Of a stretch of DNA of 53,780 nt, positions 10,101 to 19,258 are shown piece after piece. The notes below the pieces were generated by a model. That model made no database searches. It saw only the letters and a list, made by a program, of their open reading frames with translations, and had not been told where the DNA came from. Numbering within the stretch: the stretch's first letter is position 1; each line of letters starts with the position of its first letter. The stretch covers positions 1 to 53,780 of the forward strand of contig CAIYJU010000073.1 of the NCBI GenBank assembly GCA_903926565.1. The letters run 5' to 3'. A program made the position numbers and the translations under genes. The DNA comes from an uncultured Bacteroidales bacterium (GTDB lineage: Bacteria; Bacteroidota; Bacteroidia; Bacteroidales; FEN-979).

Positions 10101-13100
10101 GATCATCGAATGGTTCTGGAATTTCGGAGATAATCCTCCCAATAACACGGCTTTCACAGAGAACCCATCACATACCTACGCACTTGATGGAATCTATACT
10201 GTTACGTTAAAGGTCAAAACAGCGAATAACTGTACCAGTACCATATTCAGTAAGGAAGTTACTGTTAACAAGCTGCCGTTGGCCGATTTCACCTACACGA
10301 CTGTTTGTGAAGGGGATGCTACTGTGTTTACAGATATTTCCACCGCCAATGCAAGTGGTTCATTAAACTATTTGTGGGATTTTGGCGGAGGAGTTACATC
10401 ACCCTCGCCATCTCCTTCTTATGTGTTCCCAACTGCCGGAAATCATACAGTTACCTTGTCGGTAACCAACTCAAACGGGTGTTTCCATTCCGTAACAAAA
10501 CAAGTAATGGTTAACCCGAAAGCGCTGGCATTGTTCCATTTCACAACGCCTTCCTGCCAAAATTCCACCATTACCTTCTACAGTGATTCCTATATCCCGA
10601 ATACTCCTGGTTCTACCGCAACAATTACAAGCTGGGCATGGGATTTCGGAGATATGACGACCGCAAACGGCCCACTGGTGGTGCACACATATTCAGACAA
10701 TCTGACTGCCCATGTGGTGACTTTAACGATTACCACCTCTGATCTCTGCGAGTCAGCAATTACACATACCATTACTCATTCTGCAGCCCCAAGTGCCAAT
10801 TTCAGCCATACCGGTTATCAATGTGAAAGCCAGACCATCAACTTCTTTGACAATTCCCTGACAGTAGGCGGAATTGCCATTGCCAGCAGACTCTGGAATT
10901 TTGCAGATCCAGGATCGATTCCGAACAATACTTCGACTTTGCCAAACCCGACCCATGATTTTTCAACTTTCGGATCTTTCAATGTGTCATTGATTGTTAC
11001 AGATATCAACGGATGCGTTTCCGCGCCTAAAATCATTCCCGTGATCATTGAGGCCAAACCGGTCGCAGCATTTTCAGCACCTCCGGTTTGTTTGGGTTCC
11101 AGTACGATTTTCACTGACCAGTCCACTCCATTATTGGGCATTACCTCCTGGTTCTGGCAATATGATGATGGCACCACTGACGTAGGACCAAATCCGACTC
11201 ATCCTTTTGCTACGGCCGGACAACATAGTGTTACCCTCACCGTGACAACTCCTGCAGGATGTTTCAAATCCATCACCCAGCAGGTGGAGGTTTACGCCAA
11301 ACCGATCGTAACATTTAGCAATACTGCACCGGTATGTGCCGGGAATGTTGTCACCTTTACCGATAATTCTTCAACTGAACATGGATATATCCAGACCCGC
11401 ACCTGGAATTTTGGTGATGGCCCGAGTGATCCGCCAACACCAAACCCCACCACAACCCATACGTATGCAACAGGAGGAACCTATACAGTTACTTTAACCA
11501 TCAATACTTCAGACGGTTGTGTTGAATCAACCCAGATTCCCATTCAGATCAAGTTTTCTCCGATTGCAGATTTTTATAACTCTGCAACACTCTGCGAGGA
11601 TATGACGGTTCAATTTAACCAGGATGCCCAGCCGAACGGCGGAAGTCCCGTGACAAGTTATCTATGGAATTTTGACGATCTTGGTTCACCTACCAATACA
11701 TCTACAGCACCAAATCCAATCCATACCTTTAACGGACCTCCTGCTGTTCATAATGTTACCCTGACGGTATCCAATGTGGATAATTGCACCAGCACGGCCA
11801 GCCATCCAATCACTATCGGAGCTGCCCCGACGGCACTGTTCACACCCACACCGGCATGCCAGAACCAATCAACCACCTTCGATGCCAGTGCATCCAACAC
11901 ATTGGGAATTAATGACATTACGGCATATGCCTGGGATTTTGGCGATACCCAGACAGGTACCGGGCAGATTACCAGTCATACCTATGCCAACTTCGGTTAT
12001 TATGATGTAGTGTTAACCATCACGAATGCCAGTGGCTGTATTTCTGCAAACACGCAACGCATCTTTGTCCAGCCTACTCCGGTTGCGCAATTTACCTTCT
12101 CACAGGTCAACTGCATCGGTGCCGATGTCTCATATTATAACTCATCCTTTATCCCTGGCGGTATTGCCGGAACAATCGAGCAATGGAAATGGGAATATGG
12201 TGATGGCCAGCAGGATATATTTACCCCTGCCACAGTGCCCACCGTGGTTACCCATACCTTCAACGATAATCTCCCGGTTCATACGGTTAAACTTACGGTT
12301 ACTACTTCAGCAACCTGTGAAAGTTTTGTCACGCATGATGTAAACAGTGTCCCTTCACCAATAGCTCATATCACTGTTTCTCCAACTACCTGTGTGAACC
12401 AGTCGGTGCAGTTTAATTCCGGAACTTCTGACCCCAATGGCGGAAGTCCGCTGCAATCCTACGCATGGGTATTCGGCGATGGTGGAACATCCGGTGTTGC
12501 AAACCCGATACATACTTATGTTACCTCCGGTCCTCGAACTGTAACCCTGACAGTGACCAATCAGAGCGGATGTGTCTCGGCACCCCCGGATTCGAAGCAG
12601 ATTACCATCAATGCGAAGCCAACAGCAAACTTCACCCATGATGACCAGTGCCAGGGAGGAGAGATGACCTTCACGGATACCTCTGTACCCAATGCCGGGA
12701 CGATTGTAACAAGAGTATGGGATTTTGGTGATTTGACAACACTTACCAATCCGTCGCCACCCATTAAGCACACCTATGCCACATCAGGAACCTTCCAGGT
12801 TACATTGACTGTTACAACCGACAATCAATGCTTTAAGGATACCACAATGGCTGTTGATGTTTATGGAAAACCGATAGCAGCATTTACTACATCGGCCACC
12901 AATTGTGCCGGAGACTCGGTTGCCTTCTCGGCTGCAAGTTCAATCGCCGCCCACGGATATATTACAGAGTATAAATGGGATTTCAACGATGGTACACCCA
13001 TTCAGACAAAGACGACCCCGAACATTAAGCATAAATTTGTCAATGGAGGAACATACAATGTGAAACTTACCATCAAGACCTCTGATGACTGTACTGATGA

Positions 13101-16047
13101 AAAGATCAATCCGGTTACAGTAAAGGAAAAACCACTTGCAGATTTCGAGGTACCTGCCGTGCTGTGTGCATTGATGCAGACGCAGTTTACCGATATTTCG
13201 CAGGGTGGCGGAGGTTCCAGCGTAACCGGCTGGGCATGGAATTTCGGAGATCCTGGCAGCGGGGCGAACAATGTGTCACCTCTGCCCAACCCCGTGCACA
13301 TCTTCTCTGCAGGCAATCCAACAGATACCGTTAAGCTCATCGTGACCAATGCCAATGGCTGCCGCGATACCACATTTAAAGTCATTGCAATCAATGATGC
13401 ACCGTTTGCGGTGTTTACGGCAGATACATCCTGTATGACGAGCCCTACGCAGTTTAATAGCGAGTTATCCACACCAACCGGCAACATTACGACCTGGACC
13501 TGGAACTTCGGGGATCCGGCAAGCGGGCCTGATAATACTTCGACATTGCAAAACCCGGTTCATACCTACAATACACAGGGTACCTATCCTGTAACACTTT
13601 CAATTACAAGTAACGTAAGCTGTGTGAAAGATACTACAATGCAGGTAACTGTGAACCCGAAACCAACGGCCATGTTTGTGTACACCCCTGCCTGCGTTGG
13701 TGACAGTACACAATTCACTGACCAGTCGTTGGCCCCGGGTAGTCAGATAGAATCATGGTACTGGGATTTCGGTTGTACACCTGCCGGATCATGCACTTCA
13801 ATCGAACAGAACCCGAAGTTTGCATTTCCCGCTGCCGGTAATTATAACGTGAAACTTAAAGTGATCACACTTTTAGGATGTACAGATTCGATTACTATTC
13901 CTGTAATCGCACGACCAATACCAAAATCAGATTTCACGTCGATCAGTTATTTTTGCCCTGCAGGGAAAGTTGATTTCCAGGATATTTCAACTGCAGTCGG
14001 ATCTTCCATAGCCGAGCGTTTATGGACTTTTGTGCCGGGCAGTACATCGAATATACCAAATCCGTCATTTGTTTTTCCGGTGGCCAACATGAGTTATGAT
14101 GTTACACTCAATGTAACAGACACATACGGATGTAAAGATGACACCCTAATCAGTGTTTTTGTGAAACCAGGTTTCACCTTCTCATTCACAAATACCAATG
14201 TTTGCGAAGGGTTTGCAACCCAGTTTGACACGGTAAATGTAACTCCCGGCGACCATCTTTATAATGTAGCATGGAATTTTGGAGACCCTGCATCGGTACC
14301 CAACAACACTTCTATACTGATGAACCCGACGCATGTTTTTTCCAAGCCGGGTACATTCGTGGTAAAAATGAAGGCCTATAATTCAGATAATTGTGTTGAC
14401 AGTATTTATCAGGATGTGATTGTGTATGAGACCCCCAAACCGTTGTTCAGCTACATTGCACCCGCTTGCAATGATACAATTCACTTTACTGATTCAACGC
14501 AGGTGACCGGCAGTGGGACCATCACAAACTGGGATTGGGATTTCGGGGATCTGGCCAGTCTTGGAAACAACACTTCCACCTTGCAGAATCCATCTCATGA
14601 ATTCGCCTCTGCAGGTATGTATCAGGTAACGCTTAAAATGACCAGCAGTTTTGGTTGTGTTGACAGCATTGTCAGAAGTGTACAGCGTTTCCCATGCATC
14701 ATCGCAGGGTTTTCCTTCAATGATACTCTTTGTGCTAGATACCGGGTAGCTTTCAGCGATAATTCAATTCCGCCTTCTCCCAATCCGCTGATCAAGCAAT
14801 GGCGTTGGTCATGGGGAGATGGAACACCGGATACCACCTATACGACGTTTCATTCACCAATCATGCATACCTACGCCGATAGCGGAAGCTATAATGTGAC
14901 CCTGGAAGTGCAGACAACAGTCAACGGAACTCCGGTCATCGACAACCTGGTCAGTAAGGTTGTCGTTCGCCCGACCCCGATTACCTTTTTCTCAAATGTT
15001 CCGGTTTGTCTTGAGCAGCCTTCTCTGTTCCGTGACACTTCAAAAACCTTTGGAGCAGGAGTTTCGAAATGGTCCTGGACTTTTGGCATCAAGCCAACAG
15101 ATACTTCAACCATGAAAAATCCTCCGCATGTTTACGATACAGCCGGAATTTACAATGTACAACTTGTGGTAACCAATAAATACGGATGTAAGGATTCTTT
15201 AACAAAGCCGACGCGGGTTTATGGATTACCTGTCGCCCATTACGACAATACTGTCGCCTGTACCGGTGACCCGACATTCTTTACAGACAATTCTGTGTCC
15301 TCGGATACAACACTCTGGAAATGGCGTTGGTTCTTTGGAGATCCAACAACCAACCGGGATTCGTCGCACCTGCAATCGCCCAGCTATCGTTATCCAAACA
15401 CCGGAGATTTCACTGTGAAGATGATCGTACAGGACCATTTTGGTTGTATCGATGAGATCGATTCAACGGTAACGGTCAACATTACTCCGGTCAGTTCGTT
15501 TACTGTGGTTAACGATTACAACGGTAAACCCGGTCAGGTGAAAATCAACAACCTTTCGACAGGGGCTGAGAGTTATACATGGAGCTTCGGAAACGGCAAA
15601 TATTCTACCGAAGAGAATCCTGTTGCACTCTTTACAGAAGATGGCACCTATACCATCCAACTCATCTCCCTCAATCAGTTTAATTGTACTGATACCACAT
15701 TCTATGAATATAAATTGCTATTCAGGGGATTATACGTGCCAAATGCTTTCGCACCATCGAGTACCGATCTTGGGGTGAGGTTGTTTAAACCGATTGGGAT
15801 GAACCTCAAACAATATCACGTGACAGTTTTTGATATGTGGGGGCATTTGATGTGGGAATCCAGTAAACTTGAGAATGGCCTGCCATCAGAGGGATGGGAC
15901 GGTACATTTGAAGGAGTGCTTATGCCTCAGGGTAATTACATGTGGAGGATCAGTGCATTGTTTGAAGATAATTCGCAATGGGAAGGATCTGACATTGGTG
16001 TGGGAACCTCTGCCAAGACAATGGGAACCGTCACTTTAATCCGATAA
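7132..16047 (+). CDS. Giant PKD-repeat surface protein with type B (gliding-motility-associated) T9SS domain
   Basis: A 2971-residue protein. The N-terminus (MFHRFVRYIVATAILTSVTFQISA) is a signal peptide. I count about 30 PKD-type domains in tandem, most marked by a WxFGD-like core (for example WNFGDG, WDFGDP) followed about 15-20 residues later by NPxHxY/F and a V(T)LTVT strand. Nearly every domain carries one Cys near its start and one in an NxxGC motif, so one disulfide per domain is likely. Several modules share the insert NNTSTLxNP, a sign of internal duplication. The last ~95 residues (LYVPNAFAPSS ... FDMWGHLMWES ... GWDGTFEG ... QGNYMWRI) are the CHU_C/gliding-motility-associated domain that directs export through T9SS as type B cargo. 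The adjacent PorP/SprF gene fits the SprB-SprF arrangement known from Flavobacterium. A role as a surface adhesin or filament is inferred; gliding itself is not shown. Confidence 0.93.
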   Translation: MFHRFVRYIVATAILTSVTFQISALGCPDVNPVVYGPDAVREGQTVEYFTPYNATHTYVWSIPGGGGFLGSVRYDANYMYQTIIWNTIAGNLQDFTVRLEETYLGCTDFKIHNVKVFPLLQAYFYYEPDPDGGCFFNKVNFTGDVSKHSDPNITYSWNFGDGSPISNSPNPLHVFPIVAPFTPPYTFTVVLEIQNTDGQTDMITDYVYVDPDKYKPTAVITNPIAPACEYDQYVFSASNSLIIPAGSPASNVTVLQYDWFVNGTLIETNYPPNSSFTYTFPTFGSYLVEMKLTNSKNCDNTTSFPVQVLNTRPTASFDVAQTCVNEFAPFTDHSIPGAAPLLTITNWWWDWDDGSPIEAFTTYQPIVYHRFTDLNLHNVTLTIKNSNGCVNTSAPYPVTAQASPQANFTFPVTTCDGQEVQFDGSLSSPLTGPGIVSYEWDFNDPLSPSPTGTGLTTSHIFSAAGTYLVSLTVTNSAGCANTKTLTVNDALVVSALPTLAFSYAQGATTYEQIFTSVSNAGNNVFWDFGDGNTGFGSPITHLFPGPNIYPVTCTAINTTTQCSTVVVQQVPLLNAPPTPCFTALPSSQCQNAPIQFVPCLTAGTIFSEDWDFDDGVTVHITDPALIPYSPVHIYNSPGQYHVTRVLNIGLPTEVSSSLWVTIFDAPTADFTWFSIPGHQGEACSGEVVNFSSNGSHSNATPPGTIYKWAWDFGDPQSFANNFSTLENPTHTFTTVANGGSSVYHVKLTVWDNLQDCPSLEKVIDVTINPPIPIDYTIPTAACVDQLVTFQATAVMDPLTIASWSWDFGDGTPVSIDPVTTTHAYSSFMTGMRTTTLTVVDIHGCSNTLSKDINVIPSPTAGFTYSSPSCEGDVVSFTDESTPGGPAGDHIVKWEWFWGDNPPLFDPEVILFGVGNPNVQHTFPVVLGTYSWPVRLRVTNTYGCVSEKTINVNLLPAPVAGFVTVLGTYQCAGQPVQFQSSGISNPNGGGPIIEWFWNFGDNPPNNTAFTENPSHTYALDGIYTVTLKVKTANNCTSTIFSKEVTVNKLPLADFTYTTVCEGDATVFTDISTANASGSLNYLWDFGGGVTSPSPSPSYVFPTAGNHTVTLSVTNSNGCFHSVTKQVMVNPKALALFHFTTPSCQNSTITFYSDSYIPNTPGSTATITSWAWDFGDMTTANGPLVVHTYSDNLTAHVVTLTITTSDLCESAITHTITHSAAPSANFSHTGYQCESQTINFFDNSLTVGGIAIASRLWNFADPGSIPNNTSTLPNPTHDFSTFGSFNVSLIVTDINGCVSAPKIIPVIIEAKPVAAFSAPPVCLGSSTIFTDQSTPLLGITSWFWQYDDGTTDVGPNPTHPFATAGQHSVTLTVTTPAGCFKSITQQVEVYAKPIVTFSNTAPVCAGNVVTFTDNSSTEHGYIQTRTWNFGDGPSDPPTPNPTTTHTYATGGTYTVTLTINTSDGCVESTQIPIQIKFSPIADFYNSATLCEDMTVQFNQDAQPNGGSPVTSYLWNFDDLGSPTNTSTAPNPIHTFNGPPAVHNVTLTVSNVDNCTSTASHPITIGAAPTALFTPTPACQNQSTTFDASASNTLGINDITAYAWDFGDTQTGTGQITSHTYANFGYYDVVLTITNASGCISANTQRIFVQPTPVAQFTFSQVNCIGADVSYYNSSFIPGGIAGTIEQWKWEYGDGQQDIFTPATVPTVVTHTFNDNLPVHTVKLTVTTSATCESFVTHDVNSVPSPIAHITVSPTTCVNQSVQFNSGTSDPNGGSPLQSYAWVFGDGGTSGVANPIHTYVTSGPRTVTLTVTNQSGCVSAPPDSKQITINAKPTANFTHDDQCQGGEMTFTDTSVPNAGTIVTRVWDFGDLTTLTNPSPPIKHTYATSGTFQVTLTVTTDNQCFKDTTMAVDVYGKPIAAFTTSATNCAGDSVAFSAASSIAAHGYITEYKWDFNDGTPIQTKTTPNIKHKFVNGGTYNVKLTIKTSDDCTDEKINPVTVKEKPLADFEVPAVLCALMQTQFTDISQGGGGSSVTGWAWNFGDPGSGANNVSPLPNPVHIFSAGNPTDTVKLIVTNANGCRDTTFKVIAINDAPFAVFTADTSCMTSPTQFNSELSTPTGNITTWTWNFGDPASGPDNTSTLQNPVHTYNTQGTYPVTLSITSNVSCVKDTTMQVTVNPKPTAMFVYTPACVGDSTQFTDQSLAPGSQIESWYWDFGCTPAGSCTSIEQNPKFAFPAAGNYNVKLKVITLLGCTDSITIPVIARPIPKSDFTSISYFCPAGKVDFQDISTAVGSSIAERLWTFVPGSTSNIPNPSFVFPVANMSYDVTLNVTDTYGCKDDTLISVFVKPGFTFSFTNTNVCEGFATQFDTVNVTPGDHLYNVAWNFGDPASVPNNTSILMNPTHVFSKPGTFVVKMKAYNSDNCVDSIYQDVIVYETPKPLFSYIAPACNDTIHFTDSTQVTGSGTITNWDWDFGDLASLGNNTSTLQNPSHEFASAGMYQVTLKMTSSFGCVDSIVRSVQRFPCIIAGFSFNDTLCARYRVAFSDNSIPPSPNPLIKQWRWSWGDGTPDTTYTTFHSPIMHTYADSGSYNVTLEVQTTVNGTPVIDNLVSKVVVRPTPITFFSNVPVCLEQPSLFRDTSKTFGAGVSKWSWTFGIKPTDTSTMKNPPHVYDTAGIYNVQLVVTNKYGCKDSLTKPTRVYGLPVAHYDNTVACTGDPTFFTDNSVSSDTTLWKWRWFFGDPTTNRDSSHLQSPSYRYPNTGDFTVKMIVQDHFGCIDEIDSTVTVNITPVSSFTVVNDYNGKPGQVKINNLSTGAESYTWSFGNGKYSTEENPVALFTEDGTYTIQLISLNQFNCTDTTFYEYKLLFRGLYVPNAFAPSSTDLGVRLFKPIGMNLKQYHVTVFDMWGHLMWESSKLENGLPSEGWDGTFEGVLMPQGNYMWRISALFEDNSQWEGSDIGVGTSAKTMGTVTLIR

Positions 16048-16065
16048 CCGCAAACTACTTTCTCA

Positions 16066-17163
16066 ATGAAAAACCGATATATATATTCGATTCTCGTGGT
16101 TCTGAGTTTACTTGGGATTGTTGATCATGCGCGTAGTCAGGATATGAATTATTCGCAGTACTTTAGTACACCCATCTACTATAATCCCGCGTTCACCGGG
16201 GTCAATACAGGTGTTCGGGCAAGGTTTCTTTACCGTAATCAGTGGCCGAGTCTGCCGATATCTTTCAAATCTTACTACTTTGCCGCAGATTTGGGTGACA
16301 GGAGCCTTCCCGGTTCAGGCGGTATCGGCCTCCAGATCAACCAGGATACACCGGGTGTTGGGCTGATCAATAATTTCGGAGCAGCATTAACAGTAGGTGT
16401 ACGGATTCCAATTACCAGTTTTATGGCAAGCCAGATCGGCATAAAAGCCGGCATCATGCAACGCAGGATCAACTGGGATGATCTTGTTTATTCCAACAAT
16501 CTCGATCCCCGGTACGGTAATATCTATCCATCCATGGTCCCTGCACCTGAGGCAAACAAACGGGTTGTACCGGATTTCGGAGTTGGGGGTGTGTTACAAT
16601 TCATCAATCCTGACGGGAATATCAGCGGTAACATTGGTTTTGCCGTGGACCACATTTTCAAACCGGATGTTAGTTTCCTGTCCAATGGATCTTCCCCCTA
16701 TCCGCGGAAATGGGTAGGTCAGTTTGATATTGTTTTTGCGACCGGACCTGTAAGTTCATCTCGTATGTCCCGCAGTAGTGATGATCCGCTAAAAATTAAT
16801 ATCGGCGGTATCTACCAGAACCAGGCTGGCCTAAACTCCTTGCAGGCAGGCCTTAATATGCTGAAATACAATATCTACGTTGGTGGTTGGTTCAAAACCA
16901 CCATGACCGGGGTGGTAAACAGCTCCATTGCACTGGTGGCAGGATACAAGTACTCGTTTTATGAGGATATGAACATCAAGTTCATGTACAGTTATGACCT
17001 GCAGATCTCCGGAGCACTTCAGGGTACCGGTGGTGCGCATGAGATCAGTCTGATCCTTGAATTTGACAAGCTCTCTGTATTCGGAGGTGGAGGAGGGGGT
17101 TTTGTTCCCGGAGGCAGCAGCCGGAGAGGGGGTGGAGCAATGGAGTGTCCGACGTTCTATTAA
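16066..17163 (+). CDS. PorP/SprF-family T9SS outer-membrane protein
   Basis: A 365-residue outer-membrane protein. A signal peptide (MKNRYIYSILVVLSLLGIVDHARSQ) is followed by the family signature DMNYSQYFSTPIYYNPAFTG and RARFLYRNQWPSLP. The rest has the alternating pattern of an outer-membrane beta-barrel, with GGIGLQINQDTPG and the repeated aromatic and glycine turns. It ends in a Gly-rich tail (GGGGGGFVPGGSS). Family members are needed for secretion or surface attachment of a partner type B cargo; SprF, encoded after sprB in Flavobacterium johnsoniae, is the model. The start lies 18 bases after the giant PKD gene, so the two are almost certainly cotranscribed and functionally paired. The identification is firm, and the pairing is an inference from position and family. 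Confidence 0.92.
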   Translation: MKNRYIYSILVVLSLLGIVDHARSQDMNYSQYFSTPIYYNPAFTGVNTGVRARFLYRNQWPSLPISFKSYYFAADLGDRSLPGSGGIGLQINQDTPGVGLINNFGAALTVGVRIPITSFMASQIGIKAGIMQRRINWDDLVYSNNLDPRYGNIYPSMVPAPEANKRVVPDFGVGGVLQFINPDGNISGNIGFAVDHIFKPDVSFLSNGSSPYPRKWVGQFDIVFATGPVSSSRMSRSSDDPLKINIGGIYQNQAGLNSLQAGLNMLKYNIYVGGWFKTTMTGVVNSSIALVAGYKYSFYEDMNIKFMYSYDLQISGALQGTGGAHEISLILEFDKLSVFGGGGGGFVPGGSSRRGGGAMECPTFY

Positions 17164-17204
17164 AGTTATTAACAATACTTTCACCTTTTACCCTCTTCCC
17201 GGAT

Positions 17205-17223
17205 TAAGCAGAAAACCTGCTTA
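17205..17223 (+). promoter_or_regulatory. Hairpin at the transposase start codon
   Basis: TAAGCAG (17205-17211) pairs with CTGCTTA (17217-17223) around an AAAAC loop. The last paired base is the A of the start codon of the following gene, so in the mRNA this hairpin would partly mask the start. A role in limiting translation is inferred. Confidence 0.35.
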
Positions 17224-17786
17224 TGAAAACAACATTGTTGGAACCGGGAAAGTACTATCATATCTACAACCGGGCGAAAAATGGCGATCCGTTATTCGAA
17301 AACGATCAGGCATGCCGCTTTTTTCTGAAACTTTACCAGGCGCATATTTGTCCCATCGCAGAGACTTTTGCGTATTGCCTGTTGAGTGACCACCTGCATT
17401 TTCTTATCAGAATCCGTAGCGATGCAGATGGAAGTTTATACAAACCATTTGCTTTACTTTTCAACGCTTACACCAAAGGGTATAATAGGCACATGGAGAA
17501 GGAGGGTAAGGTTTTTAAATTCAAACTCAAACAAAAGGAGATAAAATCCCTGGCTTCTTTTCTGGAGATGATTCGTTATGTAAATCAGAATCCATGGAGA
17601 CATGGCGTAACCGAACACCCCGCTGAGTACCGCTTCTCTTCTTTCCGTGCAACGATGACAACAGGTCCGACCATGGTTGCCAAAGAATTAGTTCAGGGAT
17701 ATTTTGGTTCGCATGAAAATTTACAGGCGAATCTTCTTACGCAGGTGGACGAAACTGTAATCCGTACGCTGATGCTGGAAGATTAA
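17223..17786 (+). CDS. REP-associated tyrosine transposase (RAYT, IS200/Y1 family)
   Basis: A 187-residue Y1-type HUH nuclease. The metal-binding pair is HLH (H57, H59) in LSDHLHFLIR, the family's HUH motif. The likely catalytic tyrosine is Y119 in EMIRYVNQNPWRHG, matching the Y-(I/V)-x-x-NP signature of REP-associated transposases. The N-terminal YYHIYNRAKNGDPLF is also typical of the family, and the length is usual. These enzymes nick and rejoin single-stranded DNA at short hairpin repeats. Many exist as single chromosomal copies without flanking insertion-sequence ends, and none is seen here. It follows the PorP/SprF gene by 59 bases on the same strand. A 34-bp palindrome at 43725-43758 is a candidate substrate class, but no link has been shown. 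Confidence 0.9.
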   Translation: MKTTLLEPGKYYHIYNRAKNGDPLFENDQACRFFLKLYQAHICPIAETFAYCLLSDHLHFLIRIRSDADGSLYKPFALLFNAYTKGYNRHMEKEGKVFKFKLKQKEIKSLASFLEMIRYVNQNPWRHGVTEHPAEYRFSSFRATMTTGPTMVAKELVQGYFGSHENLQANLLTQVDETVIRTLMLED

Positions 17787-17939
17787 TTTTGTGGAGAGAT
17801 AAGCAATTCTCAGGAATTCCGGGAGCACGGGGCAGCAGGGGGGAGGTTGTAAACAGCTTTCCTGTTTCAACGTGAGTTATCTGAGAATCTATGTCGGTGT
17901 ATAAAAATATGTCATAACTTTCTGAAAAATATCCGCAAG

Positions 17940-19226
17940 ATGAGATTCCTTCGATTTTTGTTTCTCCTGTTGATTCCTCTGGTGGTATTTCCAGTCAACC
18001 AGGTGCTATCCCAGGAAGTTGTCACAATAAATGGCATTGTTATCGACACTACTTCCGGAAAGGGGCTCCCTTTTGCCCAAATATCGGTTCTAAACTGTAC
18101 CATTGGGACTGTAACCAATGAGGATGGCGAATTCAAACTGGATATTCCTTCATTATTTTCTAAGGATACCCTCCTGGTAACATATATGGGCTATGAAACA
18201 TTGAGACGAGCGGTTTCAGGACTGCAGGGGAAGGGTGTCAGGCTGGCATTGAAACCGGGCATGCTAAAACTTGCTGAGGTTGAAATCCTATCCCTTTCTG
18301 CGGAGGAGGTCCTAAAGCGGGTAGTTGCAAATGTGCCGGCAAACTATGGAAAGGATTCGCTGGTTCTTACTGCATTTATACGCTCACAGAAGTTTGTTAA
18401 CGGTAAAATGGCGGAGTTTACGGAAGCCATCATCGAGGATATGAAAACAGGCTATGATTTATGCGGACCTAAAGAATTCAAATTAAGAAAGAGTCAATCA
18501 AATATTCCGTTGTTGGTCAAAGGACGTGTCATTTCCGATACAACCCTGTTGAATTCGGTAGGTGAAATCGGAACAAGTGCGGGATGCCTTGGATGTAATT
18601 TTGTTAACGATTTCGTCGAATTCTACGTCAATACTGTTTTAGACGAAAGGTTGTTTCCATATTACACCTTTAAATCAGAAGAGCTGATCAGTTCTGACGG
18701 TGGAAAGATATACCATATTCGGTTTGATCAGAAACCAGGTGTGAAAAAGACTTTATGGAAAGGAGAAATGTTCATAAACGGGTCGGATTTCGCTCTGCTG
18801 AAAATTACTCAGAAACCCAGTTTTGAAGCATTTGATCAGTTTGAAAAGAAGAAATATAAACGGGTGTATATGATCATGAATACAACCGGGTGGTATCAGG
18901 AAATGCCAATGATGGAGTGGACCACTACATACTCCAAAAGAGATGGGACGTACTACCTTAATACAATACACATTCAGAATTGGTTGACTTTTATCAACCC
19001 TGTAAAAGGGAGGAAATTCAAATTTGCCTATAGAAATGAAGTTGTGGTTACTGAAGTAACGCGGGATCCCGGAAAAATCAGGAACTTCAGGGGAGACAAA
19101 ACCATCGGGGTTAACCAGCGCTGGGATCAGATTGTGGGAACAACAGATGACATGTTTTGGGTAAAATTCAATTATCTGCCGATTGAAGAGAAGCTGAAAA
19201 GGGATTTGCAACAAATATCGCGGTAA
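17940..19226 (+). CDS. Carboxypeptidase-regulatory-like domain protein, exported
   Basis: A 428-residue protein with a signal peptide (MRFLRFLFLLLIPLVVFPVNQVLSQ) followed by a carboxypeptidase D regulatory-like beta-sandwich (~28-105; VNGIVIDTTSGKGLPFAQIS-type start, GTVTNEDGEFKLDIP, YMGYETLRRAV). The remainder is a Bacteroidota-specific region (AEVEILSLSAEEVLKRVVANVPANYG ... AFIRSQ) that in related proteins precedes a longer, DUF5686-like outer-membrane part. Here the protein stops at 428 residues and no barrel is evident, so it is probably periplasmic or outer-membrane associated. No catalytic motif is visible and the function is unknown. It is preceded by a 153-base spacer after the transposase and converges on the phosphatase gene with a 32-base gap. 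Confidence 0.78.
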   Translation: MRFLRFLFLLLIPLVVFPVNQVLSQEVVTINGIVIDTTSGKGLPFAQISVLNCTIGTVTNEDGEFKLDIPSLFSKDTLLVTYMGYETLRRAVSGLQGKGVRLALKPGMLKLAEVEILSLSAEEVLKRVVANVPANYGKDSLVLTAFIRSQKFVNGKMAEFTEAIIEDMKTGYDLCGPKEFKLRKSQSNIPLLVKGRVISDTTLLNSVGEIGTSAGCLGCNFVNDFVEFYVNTVLDERLFPYYTFKSEELISSDGGKIYHIRFDQKPGVKKTLWKGEMFINGSDFALLKITQKPSFEAFDQFEKKKYKRVYMIMNTTGWYQEMPMMEWTTTYSKRDGTYYLNTIHIQNWLTFINPVKGRKFKFAYRNEVVVTEVTRDPGKIRNFRGDKTIGVNQRWDQIVGTTDDMFWVKFNYLPIEEKLKRDLQQISR

Positions 19227-19258
19227 CCCCACACTTTCCGCTTTTCTGCGATTTCTCG

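Noticed and set aside
12355-13487. Long minus-strand frames (138 and 161 codons) inside the giant PKD gene
   Set aside because: They are antisense to a continuous 2971-codon frame with clear domain structure, and their composition mirrors the PKD codons.
17806-17888. Inverted repeat ATTCTCAG/CTGAGAAT flanking the spacer after the transposase gene
   Set aside because: Only eight bases with a 67-base separation, so expected by chance at a fair rate, and not at the transposase ends.
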